DNA of 52,833 nucleotides from assembly GCA_963575745.1 (NCBI GenBank), contig CAUYUJ010006563.1, forward strand, positions 1-52,833, read 5' to 3'. The translations under genes were made by a program, and so were the position numbers. The DNA is from Prorocentrum cordatum. Taxonomy: Eukaryota > Sar > Dinophyceae > Prorocentrales > Prorocentraceae. Each line of letters starts with the position of its first letter. The stretch's first letter is position 1. This document shows positions 43,548 through 52,833 of the stretch, in pieces. The notes below the pieces were generated by a model. That model had not been told where the DNA came from. It worked only from the letters and a program-made list of their open reading frames with translations, and searched no databases.

Positions 43548-44006
43548 ATGTTCCGACGATCGCTGTGCAAGAAAAGAGCTCTACGGAGTTCCCGGCCTGT
43601 TCCGCCCGATCTTTTAGAGTATCATGAGCTTGTTGCCCTCCGCGGTCGTTTCGACGGCGGAGTGGATGCGTCTGGTTGTGGTATTGGTTTCTTTCTCGAG
43701 GCCGCCTTTCTCCCCCATCCTGAACATTGCTCCAAGCGCCTGCGGCATTCCGCTGCCCCCGACTCGCCTCAGCCTGCTGCCTCCTGTGACGGTCTCGTTT
43801 GGAGAGATGTTGCGGAGGCGGCCCTTCTCTTGCCTAGAGATAGTACAGTCACTGATGCCGAACTGACGGCGCTGGAGCGCCTCATTGGGGCGGCCGAGTG
43901 CGTGCTGAGAGCTCGCAGAGAGCTCGAGGCGCCCTGCTGGGCGTTTGGCTCGGGCAGGCTTCGACGGAGCCTTCGCTGCCCGCAAAACCGCAAAAAACCA
44001 GGTTGA
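43548..44006 (+). pseudogene. RNase H-like gene fragment inside a family B cap (left arm)
   Basis: 152 codons. RGRFDGGVDASGCGIGFFLE shows the first catalytic Asp in the D-G-G context with the G-x-G-x-G-like beta-hairpin of RNase H folds. VTDAELTALERLIGAAECVL shows the Glu helix. The later catalytic Asp and His/Asp region is absent, so the piece is a fragment of roughly the first half of the fold. The first 14 codons come from the element flank (agagctctacggagttcccgg) and the last from the cap (accaggttgacgctttacc). The fragment therefore sits between the two arms of the cap hairpin. This suggests capture by the element. Which RNase H subfamily donated it is not clear. Confidence 0.6.
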
Positions 44007-44231
44007 CGCTTTACCGCCGTATCCCTTAACTCGTAGAGCTCTTCGTTATCGATGAGCTAGAGGAATTCGGGCGCGGGGTTGAGCTAGTTAGTCGATCCGG
44101 CCAGAAAAGAAGATGTGATAACTTTGGGTCGGTTTTGCTGAGAATTGAAAGATATTTGACAATTCATTTCAAGAAAGCAGATTTTTACTCCGAGCATTTC
44201 TATCTTAACTTTATTCTGCGGGCAGCTCAGC

Positions 44232-44356
44232 TCTTTCGAGACAGTTTCACAATCGAAACATTTGGAGGAACCGACGTCGCGTTGACACCGAGAAATGCAA
44301 ATATGATGTTTTTCTAGAAATGCTCTGAGAAGCGGTCTGCTTTGAATCTAAGTTGA
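44232..44356. other. Spacer of the inverted duplication
   Basis: 125 bp of family B body in reverse orientation (aggaaccgacgtcgcgttga). It matches the reverse complement of about 42430-42550. Confidence 0.75.
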
Positions 44357-44581
44357 TCTGAGCTGCCCGCAGAATAAAGTTAAGATAGAAATGCTCGGAG
44401 TAAAAATCTGCTTTCTTGAAATGAATTGTCAAATATCTTTCAATTCTCAGCAAAACCGACCCAAAGTTATCACATCTTCTTTTCTGGCCGGATCGACTAA
44501 CTAGCTCTACCCCGCGCCCGAATTCCTCTAGCTCATCGATAACGAAGAGCTCTACGAGTTAAGGGAACCGGCGGTAAAGCG

Positions 44582-45040
44582 TCAACCTGGTTTTTTGCGG
44601 TTTTGCGGGCAGCGAAGGCTCCGTCGAAGCCTGCCCGAGCCAAACGCCCAGCAGGGCGCCTCGAGCTCTCTGCGAGCTCTCAGCACGCACTCGGCCGCCC
44701 CAATGAGGCGCTCCAGCGCCGTCAGTTCGGCATCAGTGACTGTACTATCTCTAGGCAAGAGAAGGGCCGCTTCCGCAACATCTCTCCAAACGAGACCGTC
44801 ACAGGAGGCAGCAGGCTGAGGCGAGTCGGGGGCAGCGGAATGCCGCAGGCGCTTGGAGCAATGTTCAGGATGGGGGAGAAAGGCGGCCTCGAGAAAGAAA
44901 CCAATACCACAACCAGGCGCATCCACTCCGCCGTCGAAACGACCGCGGAGGGCAACAAGCTCATGATACTCTAAAAGATCGGGCGGAACAGGCCGGGAAC
45001 TTCGTAGAGCTCTTGTCTTGCACAGCGATCGTCGGAACAT
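44582..45040 (-). pseudogene. RNase H-like gene fragment (right arm copy)
   Basis: Mirror image of the frame at 43548-44006 with a few substitutions. It keeps FDGGVD and AELTALERL and the same length and frame. Being part of the inverted duplication it offers no independent evidence of expression or selection. Confidence 0.6.
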
Positions 45041-45349
45041 ATGAAGGAAGCTTCTGGAACGGGCAAGAGAAAACTCGAGAAATCACGTTTTTCTGTTTTT
45101 ATCCAACGTCGGTTCCTGCAAGTCTTTTGATAGTAATATTGCAGCTACGGACCTGAGAATTGAACTGGCAGTCGCGGCATAACCCACTACACGTGAGAAA
45201 AATACTGGTTCTCAAAATGAATTGTCAAATATCTTTCAAATATTAGCAAAACCGACCCAAAGTCACCACATTGTCTCTTTTGGTCGGGTCGGCCAACTAG
45301 CTCCACCCCGCGCCGGAATTCCTCTAGCTCATCGATGCCGAAGAGCTCT

Positions 45350-46900
45350 ACGAGGTATTTTTGGACTGCCAACGTGAAGTCGGTCCCTGGCTTCGCTCGG
45401 GAGAATTTTCCGACGGAATGAACTAAGAATTTGTGAGGAAACTTCTGTAATGCCAAGCTTCGCTCTGCGCAAATAGCAGCCCAAACGAATCGTTAGAACT
45501 GCAAAATCGGCTGAGCCAGGCCGCGGAAGGTATGATCGCGTCCCTTTTCGACATTTCGCCAACTAGCTCCACCCTGTCGCCGAATTCCTCTAGCTCTTCT
45601 ACCATCAGAGCTCTACGAGGCACTAGAAGTGCAAGCAGACGCCTGAGAGAACTAGACGTGCAAGCAGATAGCTTCTGATGGCATTTTCTGCAAAACTGGA
45701 AAATTGCATTTTTGGGCTCCCAACGTGAAGTCGGTCCCTGGCTTCGCTCGGGAGAATTGTTCGACGGAATGAAATTTGGAATTCGTGAGGTAACTTCTGT
45801 AATGCCAAGCTTTGCTCTGCGCAAATAGCAGCCCAAACGACTTGTTAGAACTGCAAAATCGGCTAAGCCAGGCCGCGGAAGGTATGATCGCGTCCCTTTT
45901 CGACATTTCGCCAACTAGCTCCACCCTATCGCCGAATTCCTCTAGCTCTTCTACCATCAGAGCTCTACAAGGCACTAGAAGTGCAAGCAGACGCCTGACA
46001 GAACTAAAAGTGCAAGCAGATAGCTTCTGATGGTTTTTTTCTGCAAAACTGGAAAATTGCATTTTTGGACTGCCAACGTGAAGTCGGTCCCTGGCTTCGC
46101 TCAGGAGAATTCTTCGACGGAATGAACTTTGAATTTGTGAGGTAACTTCTGTAATGCCAAGCTTTGCTCTGCGGAAATAGCAGCCAAAACGAATTGTTAC
46201 AACTGCAAAATCGGCTGAGCCAGGCCGCGGAAGGTATGATCGCGTCCCTTTTCGACATTTCGCCAACTAGCTCCACCCTGTCGCCGAATTCCTCTAGCTC
46301 TTCTACCATCAGAGCTCTACAAGGCACTAGAAGTGCAAGCAGACGCCTGAGAGAACTCGAAGTGCAAGCAGATAGCTTCTGATGGTATTTTCTGCAAAAC
46401 TGGAAATTGCATTTTTGGGCTGCCAACGTGAAGTCGGTCCCTGGCTGCGCTCGGGAGATTTTTCGACGGAATGAAATTTGGAATTTGTGAGGTAACTTCT
46501 GTAATGCCAAGCTTCGCTCTGCGCAAAGAGCAGCCCAAACGAATTGTTAGAACTGCAAAATCGGCTGAGCCAGGCCGCGAAAGGTATGATCGCGTCACTT
46601 TTCGACATTTCGCCAACTAGCTCCACCCTGTCGCCGAATTCCTCTAGCTCTTTTACCATCAGAGCTCTACGAGGCACTGGAAGTGCAAGCAGACGCCTGA
46701 GAGAACTAGAAGTAAAAGCAGATAGCTTCTCATGGCATTTTCTGCAAAACTGGACAATTGCATTTTTGGACTCCCAACGTGAAGTCGGTCCCTGGCTTTG
46801 CTCGGGAGAATTTTTCGACGGAATGAACTAAGAATTTGCGAGGTGACTTCTCAAGCTTCGCCCTGCGCACATAGCAGCCCAAAGGAATTGTTAGAACTGC
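45350..46900. repeat. Tandem repeat of about 351 bp, 4.3 copies
   Basis: The anchor tgccaagctt lies at 45451, 45803, 46155 and 46505 (spacing 352, 352, 350). Units include acgtgaagtcggtccctggc, aaaatcggctgagccaggcc, catttcgccaactagctcc and gaagtgcaagcagacgcctg. Each contains the family B-like end gaattcctctagctcttcta plus gagctctacga. The first units are part of the right arm of the inverted duplication. Recurrent frames of 60-200 codons follow the repeat and are not regarded as genes. Confidence 0.85.
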
Positions 46901-48090
46901 AACTTGGTAGCGTCCAAAACCCGAAGAGCGAAGAGACTCTTTGGGAACGAGAATCTTTCCTGGAGGGCTCTGGGAAGCTCCCCTGCGGCGCTGCCGAAGC
47001 GCTGGCCGAAACGCTTCCATTCGTGCCTGCACGCGTGCAGGCGCGCGTGGGTCTGGAAGCTCTCCCGGACCCGCTGCCGGGCCAGGCGAGCCACTGCGGG
47101 GATCGTGGAGCGGCGGAGATGGGCTGCTGGCGGGCGCCACCACCGTCCGGCTTCTAATCTTAAAACCTTTCGCTCTCAGCGAGCTCTCCTGAAAAATCGG
47201 CTGAGCCAGGCCGCGGAAGGTATGATCGCGTCCCTTTTCGACATTTCGCCAACTCGCTCCACCCTGTCGCCGAATTCCTTTAGCTCTTCTACAACCAGAG
47301 CTCTACGAGGCAAGCAGAGACCCTTCGGGAGGGGGGGGGCCATTTCCTAGAGAGCTCCCTGGGGCGCCCCTCAAGTGCTTCGAAGGCACTACCAGGCACG
47401 CCCCCATGCGTGCCTGCACGCGTGCAGGCACGTGTGGACGCATGCCTTCCTGCAATGCTGTCGAACCCCCCTCGGGCGCCAGCAGAGCTTTATCGAACCA
47501 TTCTGAAGCAAACCTGCATTGCTGCGGACCCGCTGCCGGCTCGGGCGAGTTGCTGCGGGGATCGTGGGGCGGCGGAGATGGCCTGGTGGCGGGCACCACC
47601 ACCGTCCGGCTTCTAATCTAAAACCCTCTAGCTCTCAGAGAGCTCTCCGGGAACATTGTCCGCCTCGGCCGGGTGGGCCAACTAGCTCCACCCTGCGCCG
47701 GAATTCCTCTAGCTCATCGATGCCGAAGAGCTCTACGAGGTATTTTCCACCGACCACTTTGGTAGCGTCCAAAACCCAGAGAGCAAAGAGGACACGCGCT
47801 GAAAGGCCTTCCTGGCGCGTCTACAGAAGCTCTCGTGAAGCCCTTCTGGGGCTCGGCGGGCCCCCCTGCAGCGTCTCTGAAACGCTACCAGAAACGCTTC
47901 CACGCGTGCCTGCAAGCGTGCAGGCACGCGTGGACGCTTGCCGGAAGCTCTCCCGGACACGCTGCCGGGTCGCGCGAGTTGCTGCGAGGATCGTGGAGCG
48001 GCGAAGATGGGCTGCTGGCAGGCACCACCACCGCCCGGCTTCTAATCTAAAACCCTCTGGCTCTCAGAGAGCTCTCCGGGAAAAAGTCAC
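46901..48090 (+). mobile_element. Family C elements (third group)
   Basis: Copies at about 46903-47190 (cttggtagcgtcc to gctctcctgaa) and 47758-48083 (tggtagcgtcc to ctctccgggaa). A diverged piece lies at about 47370-47655. Between them are a fragment of the 351-bp repeat (47190-47310) and a family B right end (47655-47742). The ACGCGT palindrome is present at 47028-47041 and 47905-47935. Confidence 0.65.
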
Positions 48091-48214
48091 AAAAAGGTCC
48101 GTCGAGATTTTTCTTGCCAACTAGCTCTCCAGCGCCCCGGAATTACTCTTAAGCTTCCAGCAATAACTTGCTGGGGGAAGCTCTACGAGTTACGAGCTCC
48201 ACCCCGCGCCGGAA
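48091..48214 (+). repeat. Isolated family A right end
   Basis: About 110 bp of the last part of family A (gtccgtcgagatttttcttg to gctctacgagtta) without the remainder, followed by accccgcgccggaa. Confidence 0.75.
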
Positions 48215-49125
48215 CTGGGCGCCGGCGGTAAACCGTCAACCATTCTTACGGCCAGGAGACTCGTAGAGCTTCCTGACAATATAATCTCGAACAAAAATTG
48301 CAGAGAACAAATAATTGTTCAGCCCAAGCGATTTCAGACCTCTCGATGCAACAGCTGAAAGCCCCCAATGCTTCTGGATTGTCTGCTGTACGAGCTCTGT
48401 AGCTCTCCTACAGCCCGAGCTACGTGTGTAATTCGACAGTAACCCTGAAGATGACTCGAAGAATACAAATAGTTTGGCAAACCTAGCTCGAGTATCAGAC
48501 CAAGTACATGCCTCTGAATGCGACAGGCGGACGCGTCTGATGTTTCCGAATCGATTTCGGTGATTACCAGCCCTGCAGCCCCCCTACAGCCCGCAGAAAA
48601 CCGACAGCATCTCAGGATCACTCGGACAATACGAGCAGTTTCGCGGACCTAGTTCGGGCAGCAGACCACATTCCGAGCTCTGGATTCGAAAGGCCAACAC
48701 GGCTGATGTCTGCAATTCAATTCCTGTGTCTACCAGCACTGTGGCACCCCAGAACTCGGGTTAAGTACAGAAAACCGACAGCACCTCTCAAGATGACTCG
48801 AACAATACGAATAGGTTCGCCATTCTAGAGCGGGCAGCAGACCGAGTTCAGAGCTCTGGATTCAACAGACAGACGCGGCTGACGACTCAGAATCGGTTTC
48901 TGTAAGTATCAGCTCTGTAGCTGTCATATAGCTCAAGTTCAGTACAGAAACCCGGGGGCGCATGTCAAGGTTATTCGAATAATACGAATAGGTTTGCGGA
49001 TCTAGCTCGGCTACCAAACCGAATTCAGACCTCTGGATGCAGACGAGAAGCGCGCCTGATCGTTCTGAACGATAAGGTGTGCTTACCAGCTCTGTAGCTG
49101 TCCTGTATCCCGAGTTGGGTCCAAT
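48215..49125 (+). mobile_element. Family A element, right end missing
   Basis: Cap after cgcgccggaa (the undisturbed cgcgccggaattcc is common here). Its right stem arm is damaged (ttacggcca). About five divergent monomers end in a reversed family B right terminus (cttgtagagctcttcggcat). Confidence 0.75.
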
Positions 49126-49876
49126 ATACCTTGTAGAGCTCTTCGGCATCGATGAGCTAGAGGAATTCCGGCGCGGGGTGGAGCTAGCTCCCGGAGAGCT
49201 CGCTGAGAGCTAGAGGGTTTAAGATTAAAAGGCAGTCGTTGGTGGTGCCCGCCAGCAGCCCATCTCCGCCGCTCCAGAATCCCCGCAGTAGCTCGTTCGA
49301 CCCGGCAGCTGGTCCAGGAGAGCTTGCGGCAAGCTTCCACGCGAGCCTGCACTCGCGCAGGCACGATGGAAGCGTTCCTGGCGGAGTTTCAGCAGCGCTG
49401 CTGGGAAGCTTTCCTGACTGCCGCTTGGTAGCGTTCAAAACCCGGAGAGCGAAGAGAATCTCGGGGGCGGGAAATAACTCGTAGAGCTTCCCTTAGCAAG
49501 TAATTGCTGGAGGCTAAGAGTAATTCGGGCGTAACTCGTAGAGTTTCCCTTAGCAAGTTATTGCTGGAAGCTTGAGAGTAATTCCGGAGCGCTGGAGAGC
49601 TAGTAACTCGTAGAGCTTCCCTTAGCAAGTTGTTGCTGGAAGCTTAAAAGTACCTCGTAGAGTTCTTCGGCATCGATGAGCTAGAGGAATTCGGGCGCGG
49701 GCTGGAGCTAGTACCTCGTAGAGCTCTTCGGCATCCATGAGCCCGAGGAATTCCGGCGCGGAGTGGAGCTAGTTGGCCCACCCGGCCAGAAAGGACAAAG
49801 TGGCAACTTTTGGGTGATTTTGCGAATATTTCACAGATATTCCCAGAGATCTCGCTGAGAGCTAAAGGGTTTAAGA
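49126..49876. repeat. Reversed termini of families A, B and C stacked together
   Basis: 49126-49190 is a reversed B end. 49196-49470 is a reversed family C element whose right side returns to the plus-strand start (cttggtagcgttcaaaaccc), so both sides show the same orientation signal. 49475-49650 holds three reversed A ends in tandem (taactcgtagagcttccctt). 49651-49850 holds two reversed B ends. After that, a reversed family C element starts (gagagctaaagggtttaaga) and is interrupted at 49877. Confidence 0.7.
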
Positions 49877-50999
49877 CTGGGCGCCGGCGGTAAACCGTCA
49901 ACCTTTCTTACCGCCGGGGGACTCGTAGAGCTTCCTGACAATATATAATGTGGAAACGAATTTCAGAGAACGACTAGTTTTTTCAGTCCAAGCAGTTATA
50001 GACCTCTGAAGACTCTAACAGAAGAAACGAACAGTTTTTCAATCAAGCTCGAGTATAAAACCGAGTTCAGACCTCTGAATGCGACAGGCGAACGCGCTCA
50101 TGTCTGCGGATCAATTCCTCTGATTACCAGCTTTCCAGCCCCCATACTGCCTGAGTTAAGTGTAGAAAACCGAGAGTACCTCTCAGGATGACTCGAATAA
50201 TACGGCAGTTTCGCGGATCTCGTTCGAGCAGCAGACCGAGTTCTGAACTCTCGAATCGACGAACGGACGCGTCTGATGTCTCGCAATCGATTCCTGTGAC
50301 CAGCAGCACTGTAGCCCTCCCCCAGCACGATTTGAGTACAGAAGACCGAGAGCTTTTCTCAAGATGACTCGAACAATACCAATAGGTTTCCGAACCTAGC
50401 TCGGGTTGCAGGCCGAGTACAGAGCTCTAGCCTCGACAGACGAACGCGCCTGATAATTTCGAATCGATTTATGTGATTATCAGCTCTCTGGCTGCCCTAC
50501 AGATCGAGTTAAGTACGAAAAACCGAGAGCGTCTGCTACAATGACTCGAATAATACGAATAGGTTTGCGACCCTAGCTCCGCTAGCAGACCGAGTTCAGA
50601 CCTCTGGATTGAACAGGCGAACGCGCCTGATCATTCTAGATGCATTACCTGTGCTGACCAGATCTGTAGCTGTCCTGAAGCTCGAGTTATCTTGCGAAAA
50701 CCGACAGCGCCTATCAAGATGACTCGAAACGGCCGTTCCCGCCTGCCTGCTTTTTTGGCCTTCAAACAAAAGTTACCCGATCGAGCTGAGATCAAGATGG
50801 CGAGCGGGAATGAGATCGAATATCATGGGAAAAAATACTAGAGCTCTACCGAATGGTCAAATTTTGAGAACGAAATTTTCAACCGACCAAAAGTCAGCAA
50901 AAGGTCCGTCGAGATTTTTGTTGCCAACTAGCTCTCCAGCTCCCCGGAATTACTCTTAAGCTTCCAGCAATAACTTGCTAAGGGAAGCTCTACGAGTTA
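49877..50999 (+). mobile_element. Complete family A element (1123 bp) nested in family C
   Basis: Inverted repeat at 49921-49935 and 50983-50997. The flanks gctaaagggtttaaga and ttagaggccggacgg join into the uninterrupted family C sequence seen in other copies (reverse strand). No target duplication. The monomer order resembles 25623-26730. Confidence 0.9.
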
Positions 51000-51106
51000 T
51001 TAGAGGCCGGACGGCGGTGGTGCCCGCCAGCAGCCCATCTCCGCCGGTCCAGAATCCCCGGAGCAAGTCGTTCGACCCGGCAGCGGGTCCGGGAGAGCTT
51101 CCGGCA
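51000..51106 (-). mobile_element. Remainder of a reversed family C element between two family A insertions
   Basis: Continues the element cut at 49876: ggtggtgcccgccagcagcc, then gggtccgggagagcttccgg, and is cut again after ttccggca by the family A cap at 51107. Confidence 0.8.
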
Positions 51107-52833
51107 CTGGGCGCCGGCGGTAAACCGTCAACCTTTCTTACCGCCGGGGGACTCGTAGAGCTTCCTGAAAATATAAAGTGTGGGAAAAAACTCCAAAGAA
51201 CGACTAGTTTTTTAGCCCAAGCGATTCCAGACCTATCAAGATAACGTTAACAAAAAACAAACAGTTTCGCAACCGAGTTCGGGTATCAAACCGAGTTCAG
51301 ACCTCTGAATACGACAGGCGGCCGCGTCTGATGTCTGCCAATCCACTCATGTGATTCCCAGCCGTGCAGCCCCCCTACAGCCCGAGTTAAGTGCAGAAAA
51401 CCGACAGTATCGACTCGAATAATAGAATAGTTTTCCCGATCTAGTTCGAGCAGCAGACCGAGCTCTGGAATCGATCGACAAACACGCCTGATGTGTGCAA
51501 ATCGATATATGTGACCCGCAGCACTGTAGCCGGCCCAAACACGAGTTGAGTGCAGAAGACAGAGAGTATTTCTCAAGATCATTCAACAATACGAATAGTT
51601 TCGCAAATCTAGCTCGGGCAGCAGGCCGAGTTCAGAGCTCTCGGTTCAGTAGACGAACGCGACTGATGATTCCCCATCGATGTCTGTGACAATGAGCCAT
51701 TAGCTGCCCTACAGCTCGAGTTAAGTACAGAAAACCGAGAGCGTCTGTCAAGATGACTCGAATAATACGAATAGGTTTGCGGACCTAGCTCGGATAGCAG
51801 ACCGGGTTCAGACCTCTGGATTGAACAGGCGAACGCGCCTGATGATTCTGAGTGCGATAGCTGTGCTTACCAGAACTGTAGCTGCCCTAGACCTCGAGTT
51901 AAGCAGAAAATACCGACAACACGTATCAAGTTGACTCGAATAATACGAATAGGTTTGCGGACCTAGCTCGGCTAGCAGACCGAGTTCAAACCTCTGGATT
52001 CGACAGGCGAACGCGCCTGATGATTCTGGGTGCGTGCTTACCAGCACTGTAGCTGCCCTACACCTCGAGTTAAGTAGGAAATACCGACAACACGTATCAA
52101 GTTGACTCGAATAATACGAACAGGTTTGCGGACCTAGGCAGACCGAGTTCAGACCTCTGGATTGAACAGACGAACGCGCCTGATGATTCTGAGTGCGATA
52201 GCTGTGCTTACCAGAACTGTAGCTGCCCTAGACCTCGAGTTAGCAGAAAATACCGACAACGCTATCAAGTTGACTGGAATAACACGAATAGGTTTGCGAC
52301 CCTAGCTCGGGTAGCAGACCGAGTTCGGACCTCTGGATTGAATAGGCGGACGCGCCTGATGATTCTGAGTGCGATAGATGTGCTTACAGACACTGTGGCT
52401 GCCCTACAGCTATGGTTAAGTACAAAATACTGACAGCGCATATCAAGTTGACTCGAATAATACGAATAGGTTTGCGGACCTAGCTCGGGTAGCAGACCGA
52501 GTTCAGACCTCTGGATTGAACAGGCGAACGCGCCTAATGATTCTGAGTGCGATAGCTGTGCTTACCAGCACTGTAGCTGCCCTACAGCTAGACTTAAGTA
52601 CAAAATACCGACAGCACGTATCAAGATAACTCGAAATGGCCGTTCCCGCCTGCCTGCTTTTTGGCCTTCAAAGTTACCCGATCGAGCTGAGATCAAGATG
52701 GCAAACGGGAATAAGATCGAATATCATGAGAAAAAATACTAGAGCTCTAACGAATGGTCAAATTTCGAGAACAAAATTTTCAACCGACCAAAAGTCAGCA
52801 AAAGGTCCGTCGAGATTTTTCTTGCCAACTAGC
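51107..52833 (+). mobile_element. Family A element continuing beyond the window
   Basis: Cap, inverted repeat and about nine monomers of 165-180 bp, the longest body in the window. The distal segment (ggccgttcccgcc onwards) is followed by ttttcttgccaactagc at the window edge. The right terminus is not included. Confidence 0.85.

Larger units (their letters stand above)
42639..45949. repeat. Near-perfect inverted duplication, 1,593-bp arms and 125-bp spacer
   Basis: Every position x in 42639-44231 pairs with 88588-x in 44357-45949, without any indel that I can find. Only scattered substitutions are seen (for example Lys/Thr and Ser/Pro differences in the two RNase H fragment copies). The arms hold two units of the 351-bp repeat, a reversed family B right part and the RNase H fragment. 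The outer limits are sharp: at 42638 and 45950 the pairing ends. Confidence 0.9.

Overview
The window looks like a nuclear contig from a microbial eukaryote with a GC-rich genome. An alga of the dinoflagellate or haptophyte kind is my best guess, at low confidence. The reasons are long GC-rich Helitron-type reading frames, dense nested repeats, no bacterial operons, no tRNA or rRNA genes that I can see, and a 100-N scaffold gap. No intact host gene is recognisable.

Left part (1-16 kb, minus strand): a decayed autonomous Helitron-like element. From its N-terminal side (right) to its C-terminal side (left) it holds 31-residue tandem repeats, a Glu-rich stretch, a conserved accessory domain, GMTDFS-DDD repeats, a Cys/His cluster, a CW-like zinc finger, KRRLGRKTSE repeats, a DUF6570-like region, a Helitron_like_N region, a Rep nuclease (HUH at 4731-4739, two-tyrosine motif at 3474-3497) and a PIF1-type helicase that runs off the left edge. 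At least five frameshifts and seven in-frame stops break it. Upstream lie three hairpins with a shared loop and unrelated stems (14552-14664), then about 1.4 kb of pyrimidine-rich simple repeats.

Middle and right parts (16-31.5 kb and 39.1-52.8 kb): nested non-coding mobile elements. Three families (called A, B and C here) share one plan: an outer cap on one side only, then a short inverted repeat, a body, and the matching inverted repeat at the other terminus. In A and B the cap is a 10-bp hairpin. Family A carries a variable number of about 178-bp satellite monomers in its body. Insertions leave no target duplication and the capped end always follows an A. This resembles non-autonomous Helentron-like elements (HINE/DINE-1 type). 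Several insertions can be read against their empty sites inside this window.

31.5-37.2 kb: a second, truncated copy of the Helitron accessory region, followed by more copies of a hairpin-forming DNA core. That core recurs about 42 times in three arrays with unrelated spacers. 37.2-39.1 kb holds a stretch with nothing recognised and a CCCGAG hexamer array with the N gap. A 1.6-kb near-perfect inverted duplication (42639-45949) carries two copies of an RNase H-like gene fragment that sits inside a B-type cap.

How the parts may fit together (inference): the left element once supplied a rolling-circle replicase. The A, B and C families look like passengers of this class of replicase, though not demonstrably of this copy, because its termini lie outside the window.
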